DNA of 64,000 nt from CBDDEC01 sp965226785 (GTDB lineage Bacteria > Chloroflexota > Dehalococcoidia > UBA2979). Below are positions 9,035 to 19,029 of this stretch, piece after piece. Within the stretch, counting starts at the first letter, position 1. Every line of letters begins with the position of its first letter. A program made the translations under genes and the position numbers. The notes beneath the pieces are model-generated. The model was not told where the DNA came from. It saw only the letters and a list, made by a program, of their open reading frames with translations, and ran no database searches. The stretch spans positions 868,001 through 932,000 of the forward strand of contig CBDDEC010000003.1 of assembly GCA_965226785.1 (NCBI GenBank), in the 5' to 3' direction.

Positions 9035-10449
9035 CGCTCGAGCGCGGCGCCGTGTTGCTGGTGCTCGACGGGCTGCGGCCTGACTTCGTGACGCCACGGC
9101 TGATGCCCAACCTCGATGCGCTGGCGCAGCGCGGGGTGCGCTACACGCGCAGTCATGCCGTCTGGCCGACCGTGACGAGGGTCAACGCGTCCTCGATCGC
9201 GACCGGGTGCTACCCGGCGACGCACGGCATCCCCGACAACCAGCTCGTGGCGCGTGACCTCGATCCGACGCTGGTCCTCGACGCCGGATCGCACGAGGAT
9301 CTGGCGCGGCTGCGCGAGGTGCGCGACGGGCGCGTGCTGCGCCGCCCGACGCTGGCCGAGCGGGTGTCGGCGGCCGGCGGATCCTCGGCGGTCGTCGGGA
9401 CCGGCAGCCCCGGCTCGTCACAGCTGCACCATCCGGACGCCGATGCGCACGGGGATGCGGTGCATAACCAGGCGTTCTGGCTCGGCGTCGAGCGTGCGGA
9501 GGTGGAGGCGGACCTCGGCGCGCCGATGCCGGAGGGGACCGCGCCGAACGTCCAGCAGAACCGCTGGTTCATGCGGCTGGTCACCGAGCGGTTGCTGCCT
9601 GGCGGCGCGGACTACGTGGTGTTCTGGCATTGCGACCCCGACAAGACCCAACACCGTCACGCCGTCGGTCATCCACGGGCGATCGAGGCGCTGCGCGAGG
9701 CCGATCGCAACGTCGGACGGCTCGTCGCCAGCCTCGAGGAGCTCGCCTTGAGTGAGCGCTACGACCTGATCGTCACCTCGGATCACGGCTTCTCGACGAA
9801 CGTGCCCGCCCTGGGCGAGCCGAAGGTGCGCGAGGCGCTGGCTGCGACCGGGTTCGCGCCGAGCGAGGCGGTGGTGGCGGGGAGCGGGATCTACCTCGAT
9901 GACCCGGAGCGTGCGGCCAGCGCTGCCGCCGTGCTGCGCGCCCTCGATGGCATCGGCGCCGTGTTTACCGGCGCGCGTGGTGCGCCCGTCGTCGAGGGTA
10001 CGCTGCCGCTGGCGGCAGTCGGGCAGGGCGGCGAGGATGGCGCCGACCTTGTCTTCTCGCAGGCGTGGTCCGACGACGAGAACGAGCACGGCTGGCGTGG
10101 GCTGCGGGCCGGCGGAACACGTCCGGCCTCTAACCATGGCTCAGCGTCGCCCTGGGAGATCCGCAACACGCTGATCCTCGCCGGTCCGAGCTTCGCCGAG
10201 GGTGTGGTGTCCGACGTGCCGGCGGGCAACGTTGACCTCGCGCCGACGCTGGCGCATGTCCTCGGCGTGGCCGGCGACGAGATGGACGGGCGCGTGCTGC
10301 ATGAGGCGCTGCGCGACGGGCCAGCGCCGGAGGACGTCGAGGTGGCGGAGGATGTCATCGAGTCGGCCAAGGTGTCGGGACAACGTCAGGTGATGCAGCG
10401 TTCCCGCGTTGATGGTGTCTCGTACCTCGATGGGGCGCTTACCGGTTGA
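9031..10449 (+). CDS. alkaline phosphatase-superfamily phosphodiesterase / nucleotide pyrophosphatase
   Basis: A 472-aa metal-dependent phospho- or phosphonate hydrolase. LVLDGLRPDF gives the first metal-binding Asp. The VWPTVTRVNASS segment carries the likely Thr nucleophile, and ATGCYPATHGIPDN follows as in type I phosphodiesterases. The remaining ligands are in WHCDPDKTQH, TSDHGF and the late SNHGS. No signal peptide is visible, so it is probably cytoplasmic. The start at 9031 lies in the stop of the upstream gene. The substrate could be a nucleotide, a phospholipid head group or a phosphonate. Confidence 0.9.
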   Translation: MTLERGAVLLVLDGLRPDFVTPRLMPNLDALAQRGVRYTRSHAVWPTVTRVNASSIATGCYPATHGIPDNQLVARDLDPTLVLDAGSHEDLARLREVRDGRVLRRPTLAERVSAAGGSSAVVGTGSPGSSQLHHPDADAHGDAVHNQAFWLGVERAEVEADLGAPMPEGTAPNVQQNRWFMRLVTERLLPGGADYVVFWHCDPDKTQHRHAVGHPRAIEALREADRNVGRLVASLEELALSERYDLIVTSDHGFSTNVPALGEPKVREALAATGFAPSEAVVAGSGIYLDDPERAASAAAVLRALDGIGAVFTGARGAPVVEGTLPLAAVGQGGEDGADLVFSQAWSDDENEHGWRGLRAGGTRPASNHGSASPWEIRNTLILAGPSFAEGVVSDVPAGNVDLAPTLAHVLGVAGDEMDGRVLHEALRDGPAPEDVEVAEDVIESAKVSGQRQVMQRSRVDGVSYLDGALTG

Positions 10450-10473
10450 CTCATCCGGGGCGCGCATACCCGC

Positions 10474-10479
10474 TAGAAT
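10474..10479 (+). promoter_or_regulatory. possible -10 element TAGAAT upstream of the cyclase-regulator gene
   Basis: TAGAAT in the context GCTAGAATGCGCTCC stands 39 nt before the ATG at 10519. It nearly repeats the block before 3560. A TTGACT lies at 10446-10451 but 22 nt away, too far for a standard -35 box. Confidence 0.35.
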
Positions 10480-10518
10480 GCGCTCCGATCGGCTCGATTC
10501 GCCCGATCGGGGGAGCGC

Positions 10519-13500
10519 ATGGCAGGCATCGCGCCCGAGATCCGCTATGCCCGCAGCGACGACGATGTCGCTGTGGCGTTTGCGAGCCTGGGCAACGGTC
10601 CGCCGCTGGTGATGCCGGGCTACGGCCCGATCGAGACGATCGAGCAAACCTTCGCCTTCGAGCCGGCGCGGAAGTGGATCGATGCGCTCGCGCAGGAGCG
10701 CACGGTGGTGCGGTTCGATCTGCGTGGCGCCGGACTTTCGAGCGACGATGCCGGTGGCTTCGACTTCTCCTTCGAGACGTATTGCCGCGACCTCGACGCC
10801 GTGATCCGCGTCGGCGGCCTCGAGGGCGTGACGCTGCTCGCGGCCGGCGGCCTGGGCACGTACGCGATCGGATACGCCGCGGCGCATCCGGACGTCATCG
10901 AGCGCGTGATCGTGATTAATCCCTCCCGCGTGGTCAACGCGGAGGGCCCGAGCATCGTCGGGGCGCTCGCCGACATGGCCGAGACCGACTTCGCGGTCGC
11001 CCTCGACGCTGCAGGCGCCGGTGCTGGTGTTGCGCCGCGTGGACTTCGCGAGCACGGTCGGCGGCGGCGAGCGCGCGCTGGCGGACCTGCTGCCGAACGC
11101 CAGCTACGTCGAGCTGCCGGGAGACGGGCTGTTCCCGTGGGCAAGCGCCGCGGACGAGACCCTGGAGGCCGTGCGCCTATTCCTCGGCGACGCCGCCGTG
11201 CCGGTGGAGGAGCCGTTGCCCGCGGAGCCAGGCCGCCTCGGCGGGCTGCAGACGATCATGTTCACTGACATTACGGGCTCGACCAGCATGCAGCAGCGCC
11301 TCGGCGATGCGGGGTACCAGGAGGCGCTGCGCGCGCACGATCGCTCGATTCGCACCGCCGTGCGCGAGTTCGCTGGCCGCGAGATCAAGCACACGGGCGA
11401 CGGCATCATGGCCGCATTCGCCTCGGCGGTGCGGGCTGTCGAGGCGGGGCGCGCGATCCAGCGGCAACTGGCCGAGTACAGCCGCGAGCACCCCGACGAG
11501 GCGTTGCACGTTCGCATTGGCCTCAACGCCGGTGAGCCGATCGCCGAGGGCGATGACCTGTTCGGCATCGCGGTCACGCTCGCCAGCCGCATCGGCGACC
11601 ACGCGGCGCCGGGCCAGGTGCTGGTCTCCGAAGTTGTGCGTCAGCTCAGCGCGGGCAAGGGGTTCGACTTTCAGTCGATCGGTGAGGCAAGGCTGAAGGG
11701 CTTCGATGAGTCGATGCGGCTCTATGCGCTCGAGTCGCCCGAGCCCTCGCCGGTGCGCGGGATCTCGACCCTGCCGACCTTTGCCACCACGTTCGTCGGC
11801 CGGGAGCGCGAGCTGGCTGAACTCCAGGAGCTCTGCAGCAGCGCGACGGCGCGGCTGCTGACGGTCTTCGGGCCCGGTGGCATGGGCAAGACTCGTCTTG
11901 CCGTCGAGGCGGCGCGCTCGGTCGTCAACCAGATGCGCGACGGGGTCGTGTTCGTACCTCTGCAGTCGGTCACTGATCCCGACGCCGTCCCGCTGGCGGT
12001 CGCCAAGGCGGTCGACTTCGCCGCTGGCGCCGCCGGGGATCCGACGGAGCAGCTTGGCGCATTCCTGAGCGACCGAGAGATGTTGCTGGTGCTCGACAAC
12101 TTCGAGCAGGTCGTCGCGGCTGCGCCGACGGTGTCTGCCATCCTCGAGGCGGCGCCGCGCGTGCGCTGCCTCGTGACCTCGCGCTAGGTGCTGAACCTGC
12201 GCGAGGAGTGGCTGTTCCCGCTCGAGGGCATGCGCCTGCCCGAGGGCGACTCCGCCGAGGATCTGAGCAGTGTGCCGGCGGCCCAGTTGTTCATCGAGCG
12301 CGCGCAGCAGGTGCGCCACGACTTCGACGCGGAGGCGGACGCCGAGAGCCTGCTGCGCATCTGCCAGCTCGTCGAAGGCCTCCCCCTCGGCATCGAGCTG
12401 GCGGCCTCATGGACGCGCTATATGGATACGGCCGCGATCGTCGAGGAGATCGAACGCAGCATCGACTTCCTGGAGTCGACGCTGCGCAACGTACCTGAGC
12501 GGCACCGCCAGATCCGCGCGGTGTTCGACCAGTCCTGGGCGCTGCTCGAGGAGGGCGAGCGCGATGCATTCTCGCGGCTTTCGGTGATGCGTGGCGGCTT
12601 CACACGCAGCGCGGCACGGGAAGTCGCCGGGGCCTCGATGCCCGTCCTGGCGTCGCTGGTGGACAAGTCATTGGTGCGGCAACGCGCGGACGGGCGTTAC
12701 GACATACACGAGCTGCTGCGCCAGTTCGCCGAGCAACGGCTGGAGGACGCCGAGAGCGAGCCGGAGGCGACGCGAGAGCGACACGCGGGCCACTTCATCG
12801 TCTACCTCGCCAACCACCGGGCGTCGATGTCTGGGGCGGGGCAGATCGCCGCGACGGCGGAGATTGGCGCGGACCTCGACAACATCAGGGCCGCCTGGAG
12901 CTACGCCGCGGACCACGGGCTGCTGGAGCGTGCGCCCGAGGCTGCGGGCGCGATCTTCCGCTACTACCAGCACCGCTCGCGCTACCTGGAGGCCGTGACG
13001 TTCTATCGCGACGTGATCGAGCGCCTCGAGGCGCACGAGGACGAGGGCGACGACTGGGTCGGCACCGAGTTCGCGATGCTCGTGGGCCTCGGCTGGCTGC
13101 TGATCCGCCTCGGGCAGCTCGACGAGGCGGCGGAGCTGGCGAACCGGGGGTTCGAGGTCGCCGGTGACGACCTCGCGGGGTGCATCGACGGGCTCGGCAC
13201 CGATCCTCACACGCTGCTCGGCATCCAGGCGATGACCCGCGGCAGCTTCGACGAGGCGGAGGAGCACGGCACACTGGCGCGGGCTCGCGCCGCCGAGCAC
13301 GACGACCGGCTCAATCTCTCGATGTCGCTCTACGTGCTCGAGAACGCCGCGTATGCGCGCGGTGAGTATGAGCGTGCCGAGGAAATCGCCACCGAGGGCC
13401 TGAGCATCACGGAGGAGTCGGGCGACCGCTGGTTCGGCGCCTACCTGCACAATGACCTGGGCACGCTGGCACGTGCCCGCGGCGCGCTCGATCGGTCGCG

Positions 13501-14293
13501 CGAACACCTCGAGGCGTCATACAACTCGCGGCGGGACTTCGACGACGCGCAGGGCATGGCAGTGGCGCTGGGTGGGCTCGCCGAGACGGAATTGCAGCAG
13601 GGCGCTCTGCCCGACGCGGAGCGCGCCTTCCGCGAGAGCCTGACGCTGTACGGCAACCTTGGCGACCGGGGAGGGCGAGCGACGGCGCAGTACGGCCTGG
13701 GGCGCGTTGCGACCGAGCGAGGCGAGCTGTCTATCGCGCAGGAGCGGTTCCTGCAGGCACTCGATATCGCCGCCGAGATGCGGTTCGTGCCGCTGATCTT
13801 CGACACGCTGTGCGGTGTGGCCGAGTTGCTCGTGAAGGCGGACCAGCGCGCGGCGGCGGTCGACCTGCTCGCCTTCATCCAGCAGGCGCCGAACGCGCTG
13901 CAGGCGGTCAAGGAGCGAGCCACGGAGCAGATGGACGTCGCTTCGGAGGGCCTCGACAACTCGGTCATGGCGCGTGCGATTCGTGACGCCAGTTCGCGCG
14001 ACCTGGATGGGGTGCTGGATGCGGTGCGACAGGCACTCCGCGCCACACGCGAGACGGCTCCGACGGACCTCTTCGGCGCTGATCACGCGCCGCGCGTCGA
14101 GGAGCTGACGCCGCGTGAGTTGGAAGTGCTGCAGCTGGTCTCGACCGGCCGCACCAACCCGGAGATCGCCAAACGTCTCGACATCAGCGTTGGCACGGCG
14201 AAGTGGTACACGAGCCAGATCTACGGGAAGCTCGAGGTACAAAACCGCACCGAGGCGGTCTCACGCGCTCGTCAGCTCGGTATTTTGCCCTAG
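10519..14293 (+). pseudogene. broken multidomain regulator: alpha/beta hydrolase - class III cyclase - AAA ATPase - TPR - LuxR HTH
   Basis: One very large signalling gene now in three pieces. From 10519, after a GGGGGAGC ribosome site, an alpha/beta hydrolase-like domain is read to about 11005. The frame then changes (resuming as LQAPVLVLRR) and roughly 50 residues expected in this fold are missing, so a deletion is likely. The cyclase domain follows (FTDITGST, HTGDGIMAAF, RIGLNAGE). Next come an ATPase (Walker A FGPGGMGKT, Walker B LLVLDN), TPR-like helices, and a C-terminal LuxR helix-turn-helix (LTPRELEVLQLVSTG...NPEIAKRL). A TAG at 12185-12187 interrupts the ATPase where relatives read VTSRE; the frame continues with a GTG at 12188. 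The downstream 701 residues could still be translated after reinitiation. Confidence 0.8.
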
Positions 14294-14464
14294 CGCTCTC
14301 GCTCGTTCTGTCGCTAGCCAGCGTCCCACGGAACTCCTCCGCACCCAACCCAACCCCCATCCCAGCCAGCCGGGGGGCGGCGGCAGGTGGGCCCGTACGT
14401 ACTGTGAACCTCGACACCAGCGCAGGCGCCATAACGCCTCGCGACGACGACGGGGAGGCCCGAG

Positions 14465-14873
14465 ATGCAGCAGACGATCGAGCGCACCGATACGACGACG
14501 AACAACCGTGAGCTGGCGGCACGTGCCGTCGCTCAGCTGATCCAGCCGCTACCGCAGGGCCTGACCTACCTCGACCTCCCGGGCGCGGCCCAGCCGCAGC
14601 CGCGCTGCGCGCAGCGCGCCATCAGCGGCGTGCGGGGTGCGCGGCCCGCTGATCGCAGTCTCTTCGCCGCATGCTCCGAACGGCAACACGGTCGAGCGGA
14701 CGGAGGAGGCGGGCGAGCGCGTGATCAGCCACGTCCGCTTCAGCGGACGACACACGACGAGCGACCGCGGCGCGGCCGCCTCCGGACGCCTGATGCAGGC
14801 GACGGGCGAGATCGTTCACGAACTGCACGAGGGTCGCATCACGGACGCCTGGAGCGTCCTGCGCTGGCGATAG
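14465..14873 (+). pseudogene. frameshifted SnoaL-like (ester cyclase / polyketide cyclase) protein
   Basis: The ATG at 14465 follows GGGGAGG and begins NNRELAARAVAQLIQP, then AQRAISGVRGARP, like the start of SnoaL-fold proteins. Near 14640 the reading frame must change. The rest (SPHAPNGNTVER, GERVISHVRFSGRHT, SGRLMQATGEIVHEL, GRITDAWSVLRW) is clear SnoaL sequence in the +1 frame, ending at 14873. The N-terminal part also looks shortened. SnoaL-fold proteins are small cytoplasmic enzymes or binding proteins, but this copy is probably non-functional unless the shift is a sequencing error. The 170 bp upstream, after the LuxR stop, hold no recognisable gene. Confidence 0.55.
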
Positions 14874-14929
14874 ATGAACGGACCGAGCCGGGCGGTTGCG
14901 CCCGGTGCGGATAGAGGGGAACCATCGAG

Positions 14930-15739
14930 ATGACGGACGGTGGACTGCGGCTCCTGGGCATCTTCGCCCACCCGGACGACGAGACGCTCGGCACCGGCGG
15001 GACGTTTGCCCGCTACGCGGCCGAGGGTGTCGAGACGGCGGTGCTGACCGCGACGCGTGGTGAGTACGGCTGGTTCGACGACCCTTCGAAGTACCCGGGG
15101 CCGGACGCGCTCGGCCAGATCCGCGAGGGCGAGCTGCAGGAGGCGACCGCGAAGCTGGGCATCGGCGACGTGCGGCTCCTCGACTACATCGACGGTGAAC
15201 TCGATCAAGCGGACCCCGTGGTGATCATCGCGCAGATGGCGCAGGTGATCCGCGAGCTACGACCGCAGGTGGTCGTGACGTTCGCGCACGATGGCATCTA
15301 CGGGCACCCGGACCACATCGCGGCCTGTCAGTTCGCCACCGCGGCCGTGCAGGCGGCCGCCGACCCGGCGTGCGCCACGCAGCCGGGTGGCGCGCACCAG
15401 GTATCGAAGCTCTACTACCGCGCCACGACCGAAGGCTACATCCGGGCCTACGAGGCCGCGTTCGGTGAGCTGGTGATGAACATCGACGGTGAGCGGCGGA
15501 CGAGCCAGTCCTGGGCGCCCTGGGCGATCACCACGCGCATCGACACGGCGGAGTACGCGGACCAGGTCTGGTCCGCCGTCGAGGAGCACCGCTCCCAGCT
15601 GCCGGGCTACGAGAAGTTGAAGGCGTTGTCGCCGGAGCACCACGAGGCGCTCTGGGGGCAGCAGGAGTACTACCGCGTGTTCAGCCTGGTCAACGGCGGG
15701 CGCGACGCGGAGGACGATCTCTTCGCCGGGCTGCGTTAG
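14930..15739 (+). CDS. PIG-L family deacetylase (LmbE-like)
   Basis: A 269-aa zinc-dependent N-acetyl-sugar deacetylase-type protein. The metal and catalytic motif AHPDDE is near residue 14 and the second metal motif YGHPDH near residue 124. Relatives act on GlcNAc-inositol, mycothiol or bacillithiol precursors, or natural-product sugars. The LFAGLR end and the lack of a signal peptide indicate a cytoplasmic enzyme. It has a good ribosome site (AGAGGGGA) 9 nt before the ATG. It lies just upstream of a flavin monooxygenase and may share its transcript (29-nt gap). Confidence 0.92.
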   Translation: MTDGGLRLLGIFAHPDDETLGTGGTFARYAAEGVETAVLTATRGEYGWFDDPSKYPGPDALGQIREGELQEATAKLGIGDVRLLDYIDGELDQADPVVIIAQMAQVIRELRPQVVVTFAHDGIYGHPDHIAACQFATAAVQAAADPACATQPGGAHQVSKLYYRATTEGYIRAYEAAFGELVMNIDGERRTSQSWAPWAITTRIDTAEYADQVWSAVEEHRSQLPGYEKLKALSPEHHEALWGQQEYYRVFSLVNGGRDAEDDLFAGLR

Positions 15740-15767
15740 CGACCGGCGCACGACAAGGAGCACGACG

Positions 15768-17051
15768 ATGACGACCGACACGCTGAACGCGGAGACGCGA
15801 CAAGAGGTCCAGGGCGACTACGACGTGATCACGGTCGGTGGCGGCCTCGCCGCCGGCGCGCTCGCCACGCGGCTGGCGCGCGAGGGCCGGCGCGTGCTCG
15901 TGCTGGAGGGTGCACGCACCTTCCGCGACCGCGTGCGCGGCGAGTGGCTCGCCCCCTGGGGCGTGGGCGAGGTCCGCGAGCTGGGTGTCTTCGATGCCCT
16001 CGAGGCCGCTGGCGCGCACGAGTTGCCGGCGCTGATCGGCCGCGGCGGCAAGCCGCGGACGCAGGCTCTGGACGGCGGCGACCAGCCCGTGACGTTCTAC
16101 CACCCTCGGCTCCAGCGCAGCCTGCTCAACGCGGCGCGCGAGGCCGGGGCCGACGTGATCACGGGTGCGCGCGTGCGGGCGGTCGAGCCGGGCTCACCGG
16201 CCGCTGTCTCGGTCGAGATCGCTGGCGTCCTGCGGCGCGTGACGGCGCGGCTCGTGGTCGGCGCCGACGGACGCAACTCGCTCGTGCGTAAGGCACTCGG
16301 GCAGAGGCCGGTGGTGCATCGGTGCGGCCGGCTGCTGACCGGCGCGCGCGTGACGGGCGTCCGAGGCGATGACCGCGAGGGGTACTTCGTGATTCGCGAC
16401 GATGGGCTCGGGCTCGCCTCGGTCTTCCGGCAGGGCGACGGGCTGGCGCGCGTCTACGTGTTCAAGGATGGCACGGACGCCTCGACGTTCACCGGCGCGG
16501 ACGGCTTTGCGGCGTTCATCGACATCGCCGTGGAGTCAGGCATCCCGCGCGAGGTGCTGGCTGACGCCGAGCTGGTCGGTCCGCTGGCGGCATTCGTCGC
16601 CGACGACTCCTACCTCGACACGCCGATTGGCGAGGGCGTGGCCCTGATCGGCGACGCGGCCGGCATCAGCGACCCGACGTGGGGGATGGGCATGTCGCTC
16701 GCTTTCCGGGATGCGCGAGTGCTCGCCGAGGAGCTGCTCCGCGGTCGCGATTGGTCGCGGGCGTTGCTGCGCTACGCGCGCCGTCACGACGAGCACTTCC
16801 GCACGATCGTGACGGCCGAGAACTGGCTGGCCGAGATCTTTCTCGTGCCGGGCGAGCAGGCCGCGGCGCAGCGCCTGCATGTGATGCGCCACTGGGCGAA
16901 GCACCCGGAGTTCGCGATTGACCTGCCGAAGTACGGGCCGAGCATCGATGTGTCGGCCGAGGCGAAGGCGCGAGTCTTCGGCGAGATGTTGGAGGCGCCG
17001 GAGACCAACACTGCGATCGCTGTTGGGCCGGCGCTTGCCGTGCCAGCATAG
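15768..17051 (+). CDS. FAD-dependent monooxygenase / oxidoreductase
   Basis: A 427-aa flavoprotein of the p-hydroxybenzoate hydroxylase / geranylgeranyl reductase-like group. The dinucleotide fold is ITVGGGLAAGALATRLA with the ribose-binding acid in LVLEGA. The GADGRNSLVRKAL motif is present, as is the FAD-binding GDAAGISDPTWGMGMS loop. The motif order is complete, so it should bind FAD and oxidise or reduce an organic substrate using NAD(P)H. No membrane segment is seen. It is separated by 38 nt from a tiny methyltransferase remnant with its own ribosome site. Confidence 0.9.
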   Translation: MTTDTLNAETRQEVQGDYDVITVGGGLAAGALATRLAREGRRVLVLEGARTFRDRVRGEWLAPWGVGEVRELGVFDALEAAGAHELPALIGRGGKPRTQALDGGDQPVTFYHPRLQRSLLNAAREAGADVITGARVRAVEPGSPAAVSVEIAGVLRRVTARLVVGADGRNSLVRKALGQRPVVHRCGRLLTGARVTGVRGDDREGYFVIRDDGLGLASVFRQGDGLARVYVFKDGTDASTFTGADGFAAFIDIAVESGIPREVLADAELVGPLAAFVADDSYLDTPIGEGVALIGDAAGISDPTWGMGMSLAFRDARVLAEELLRGRDWSRALLRYARRHDEHFRTIVTAENWLAEIFLVPGEQAAAQRLHVMRHWAKHPEFAIDLPKYGPSIDVSAEAKARVFGEMLEAPETNTAIAVGPALAVPA

Positions 17052-17089
17052 CCTTCGGCGTCACTCGACCTATCGCAAGGAGCGGTCCG

Positions 17090-17254
17090 ATGAGCACAGA
17101 GACGACTGACGGCGCTGTCGCGTCCGGGATGACGGCCGACGCGCTCGGCGAGCTCGAGCAGTACGCGCTCGACGCCGGCTTCGCCTCGGTCGAGGTGCTG
17201 CCGATCGAGCACGACCAGTTCCGCGTGTACCGCCTCCACCGCCTCCACCGCTAG
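17090..17254 (+). pseudogene. internally deleted methyltransferase remnant (54 aa)
   Basis: A 54-codon frame with a strong AAGGAGC ribosome site 8 nt before the ATG. Its second half, AGFASVEVLPIEHDQFRVYRL, has the appearance of the C-terminal end of class I SAM-dependent methyltransferases. The nucleotide-binding core is absent. The first ~25 residues could be the true N-terminus, so an in-frame deletion of ~200 codons is the simplest reading. The end carries a short duplication (RLHRLHR). It may be translated but cannot be an enzyme. Alternatively it is a small unknown protein. Confidence 0.5.
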
Positions 17255-17309
17255 CGGCACTCCGACCTCGCGGTCCCGCTCGTGGGTGCCGCGCGTATCC
17301 TCGGCGGCG

Positions 17310-19007
17310 ATGCACCTCGTCGTCAGCCATGCCAACGTCGTCACGATGGACCCAGCGCGGCCGCGCGCCGAGGCCGTCGCGATCCTTGGCGGGCGGGTAG
17401 CGGTGGTCGGCAGCAACGCGGATGTCGAGGGCCTCGACGTGCCGGGCCTCGTGCGGATCGACGCGGGCGGACGCACCGTGGTGCCGGGCTTCGTCGAGTC
17501 GCATGTGCACCCGCTGATGACTGGGCTCCGCGCGCGCAGCGCGGCCGACTGCGGCACGCCGCCCAACCGCACGATCGAGGATGTGGTCGCGCGCCTCGCT
17601 GCCTGGAGCGAGCGACCGGGCGTCGACGTGATCGCGGGCCGTGGCTACGACGATTCACTCGTCGAGGACGACCGTCACCTCACGTGTGCCGACCTCGATG
17701 GTGCGTCAGGAACGCGGCCGGTGGTCGTCTCGCACATCTCCGGGCACCTCGCCTACGCCAACAGCGCGGCGCTGCGCGCAGCCGGCGTGAACAGCGACAC
17801 GCCCGACCCGGAGGGCGGCGCGATCACGCGCGACGAAGACGGCGCACCCACCGGGGTGTTCTATGAGGCGGCGACTCGCCTCGTGCTCGCATTGCTGCCG
17901 GCGCCGACCGTAGAGGAGGCCGTGGACGCCCTCGAGTGGGCGGGGCAACGGCTCGTGCGGGTCGGGGTGACGACGATGCACGACGTCGGCAGCGGCCGGC
18001 ACGAGGTGGCGTTCGGCGCCTACGACCGCGCCACGCGTGAGGGCCGACTGCCGGTGCGCACCTACCTCGCGGCGGGTTACGGCGGCCTCGCCGGTCGCTA
18101 CGGACCGCTCGAGGCGGTGCCGACGCTGGCGGAGACTGGCCTCGCCTCGGGCTTCGGAGGCGACCAGTTGAGCGCTGGCATCCTCAAGATCGTCCACGAT
18201 GGGTCGCTGCAGGGGCACTCGGGCGCGGTCACCGAGGGCTATCACGACGAGCCGGAGACGACCGGGATCCAGATCTGGCCGCAGGACACCATCGACACAG
18301 TCGTCGAGCAAGCGCTGCTCAGCGGCTGGCAGGTCGGCACACATGGCAACGGCGATCGCGCGATCGACTCGATCCTCGATGCGTACGAACGTGCGCTCGA
18401 ACGGCACCCGACCGCGGACCATCGGTTGCGCATCGAGCATTGCCAGAACGTGCGTGAAGACCAGCTGGACCGGATGGCGCGGCTGGGCGTCGCCGCGTCG
18501 TTCTTCAACCTCCACGTCTACTACTGGGGCACGAGGCACCGTGACCGCTTCCTGGGCCCCGAGCGCGGCGAGCGCATCTCGCCGCTGCGGAGCGCCCTCG
18601 ACCGGGGCATCCACTTCGGCGGGCACTCCGACTGGTGGGTGACGCCGGTCGATCCGCTGTTCAACGTGCACGTCGCCGCGAACCGCCGCACGCGCGAGGG
18701 CGAGGTGCTCGGCGCGGAGTTCACGATCACGCCGGAGCAGGGGCTGCACGCGATGACACTCGACTCCGCGTGGCTGGGCTTCGAGGAGGCCTCGAAGGGA
18801 AGCCTCGAGGCGGGCAAGCTCGGCGACCTCGTTGTGCTTTCCGACGATCCGCTCGGGGTCACGCCCCAGGCGATCGACGACATCGAGGTCGATTACACCG
18901 TGATCGGTGGCCGCATCGTCTACGACCGCGCCGTCGAGGGCGGCTCCCGTCGCGACGAGCGGGACGCTCGCGATCCGCGCCGCGCGGTGGCGTTCACCTC
19001 GGCGTAG
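17310..19007 (+). CDS. YtcJ-like metal-dependent amidohydrolase
   Basis: A 565-aa amidohydrolase-superfamily TIM-barrel enzyme that hydrolyses C-N bonds in small metabolites. The N-terminal beta-sandwich ends at the metal motif ESHVHP. Other ligands are the His in THGNGDRAID and in RIEHCQ, and the Asp in GGHSDWW. The C-terminal sandwich ends GDLVVLSDDPL with VIGGRIVY. The set is complete for the YtcJ group, which often processes formamides or cyclic amides. The ATG at 17310 is preferred over an upstream GTG at 17286 because the domain starts immediately (LVVSHANVVT). It converges on the enolase-family gene. Confidence 0.9.
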   Translation: MHLVVSHANVVTMDPARPRAEAVAILGGRVAVVGSNADVEGLDVPGLVRIDAGGRTVVPGFVESHVHPLMTGLRARSAADCGTPPNRTIEDVVARLAAWSERPGVDVIAGRGYDDSLVEDDRHLTCADLDGASGTRPVVVSHISGHLAYANSAALRAAGVNSDTPDPEGGAITRDEDGAPTGVFYEAATRLVLALLPAPTVEEAVDALEWAGQRLVRVGVTTMHDVGSGRHEVAFGAYDRATREGRLPVRTYLAAGYGGLAGRYGPLEAVPTLAETGLASGFGGDQLSAGILKIVHDGSLQGHSGAVTEGYHDEPETTGIQIWPQDTIDTVVEQALLSGWQVGTHGNGDRAIDSILDAYERALERHPTADHRLRIEHCQNVREDQLDRMARLGVAASFFNLHVYYWGTRHRDRFLGPERGERISPLRSALDRGIHFGGHSDWWVTPVDPLFNVHVAANRRTREGEVLGAEFTITPEQGLHAMTLDSAWLGFEEASKGSLEAGKLGDLVVLSDDPLGVTPQAIDDIEVDYTVIGGRIVYDRAVEGGSRRDERDARDPRRAVAFTSA

Positions 19008-19029
19008 GTGGCGCCTCGGAGTTGGCCGC

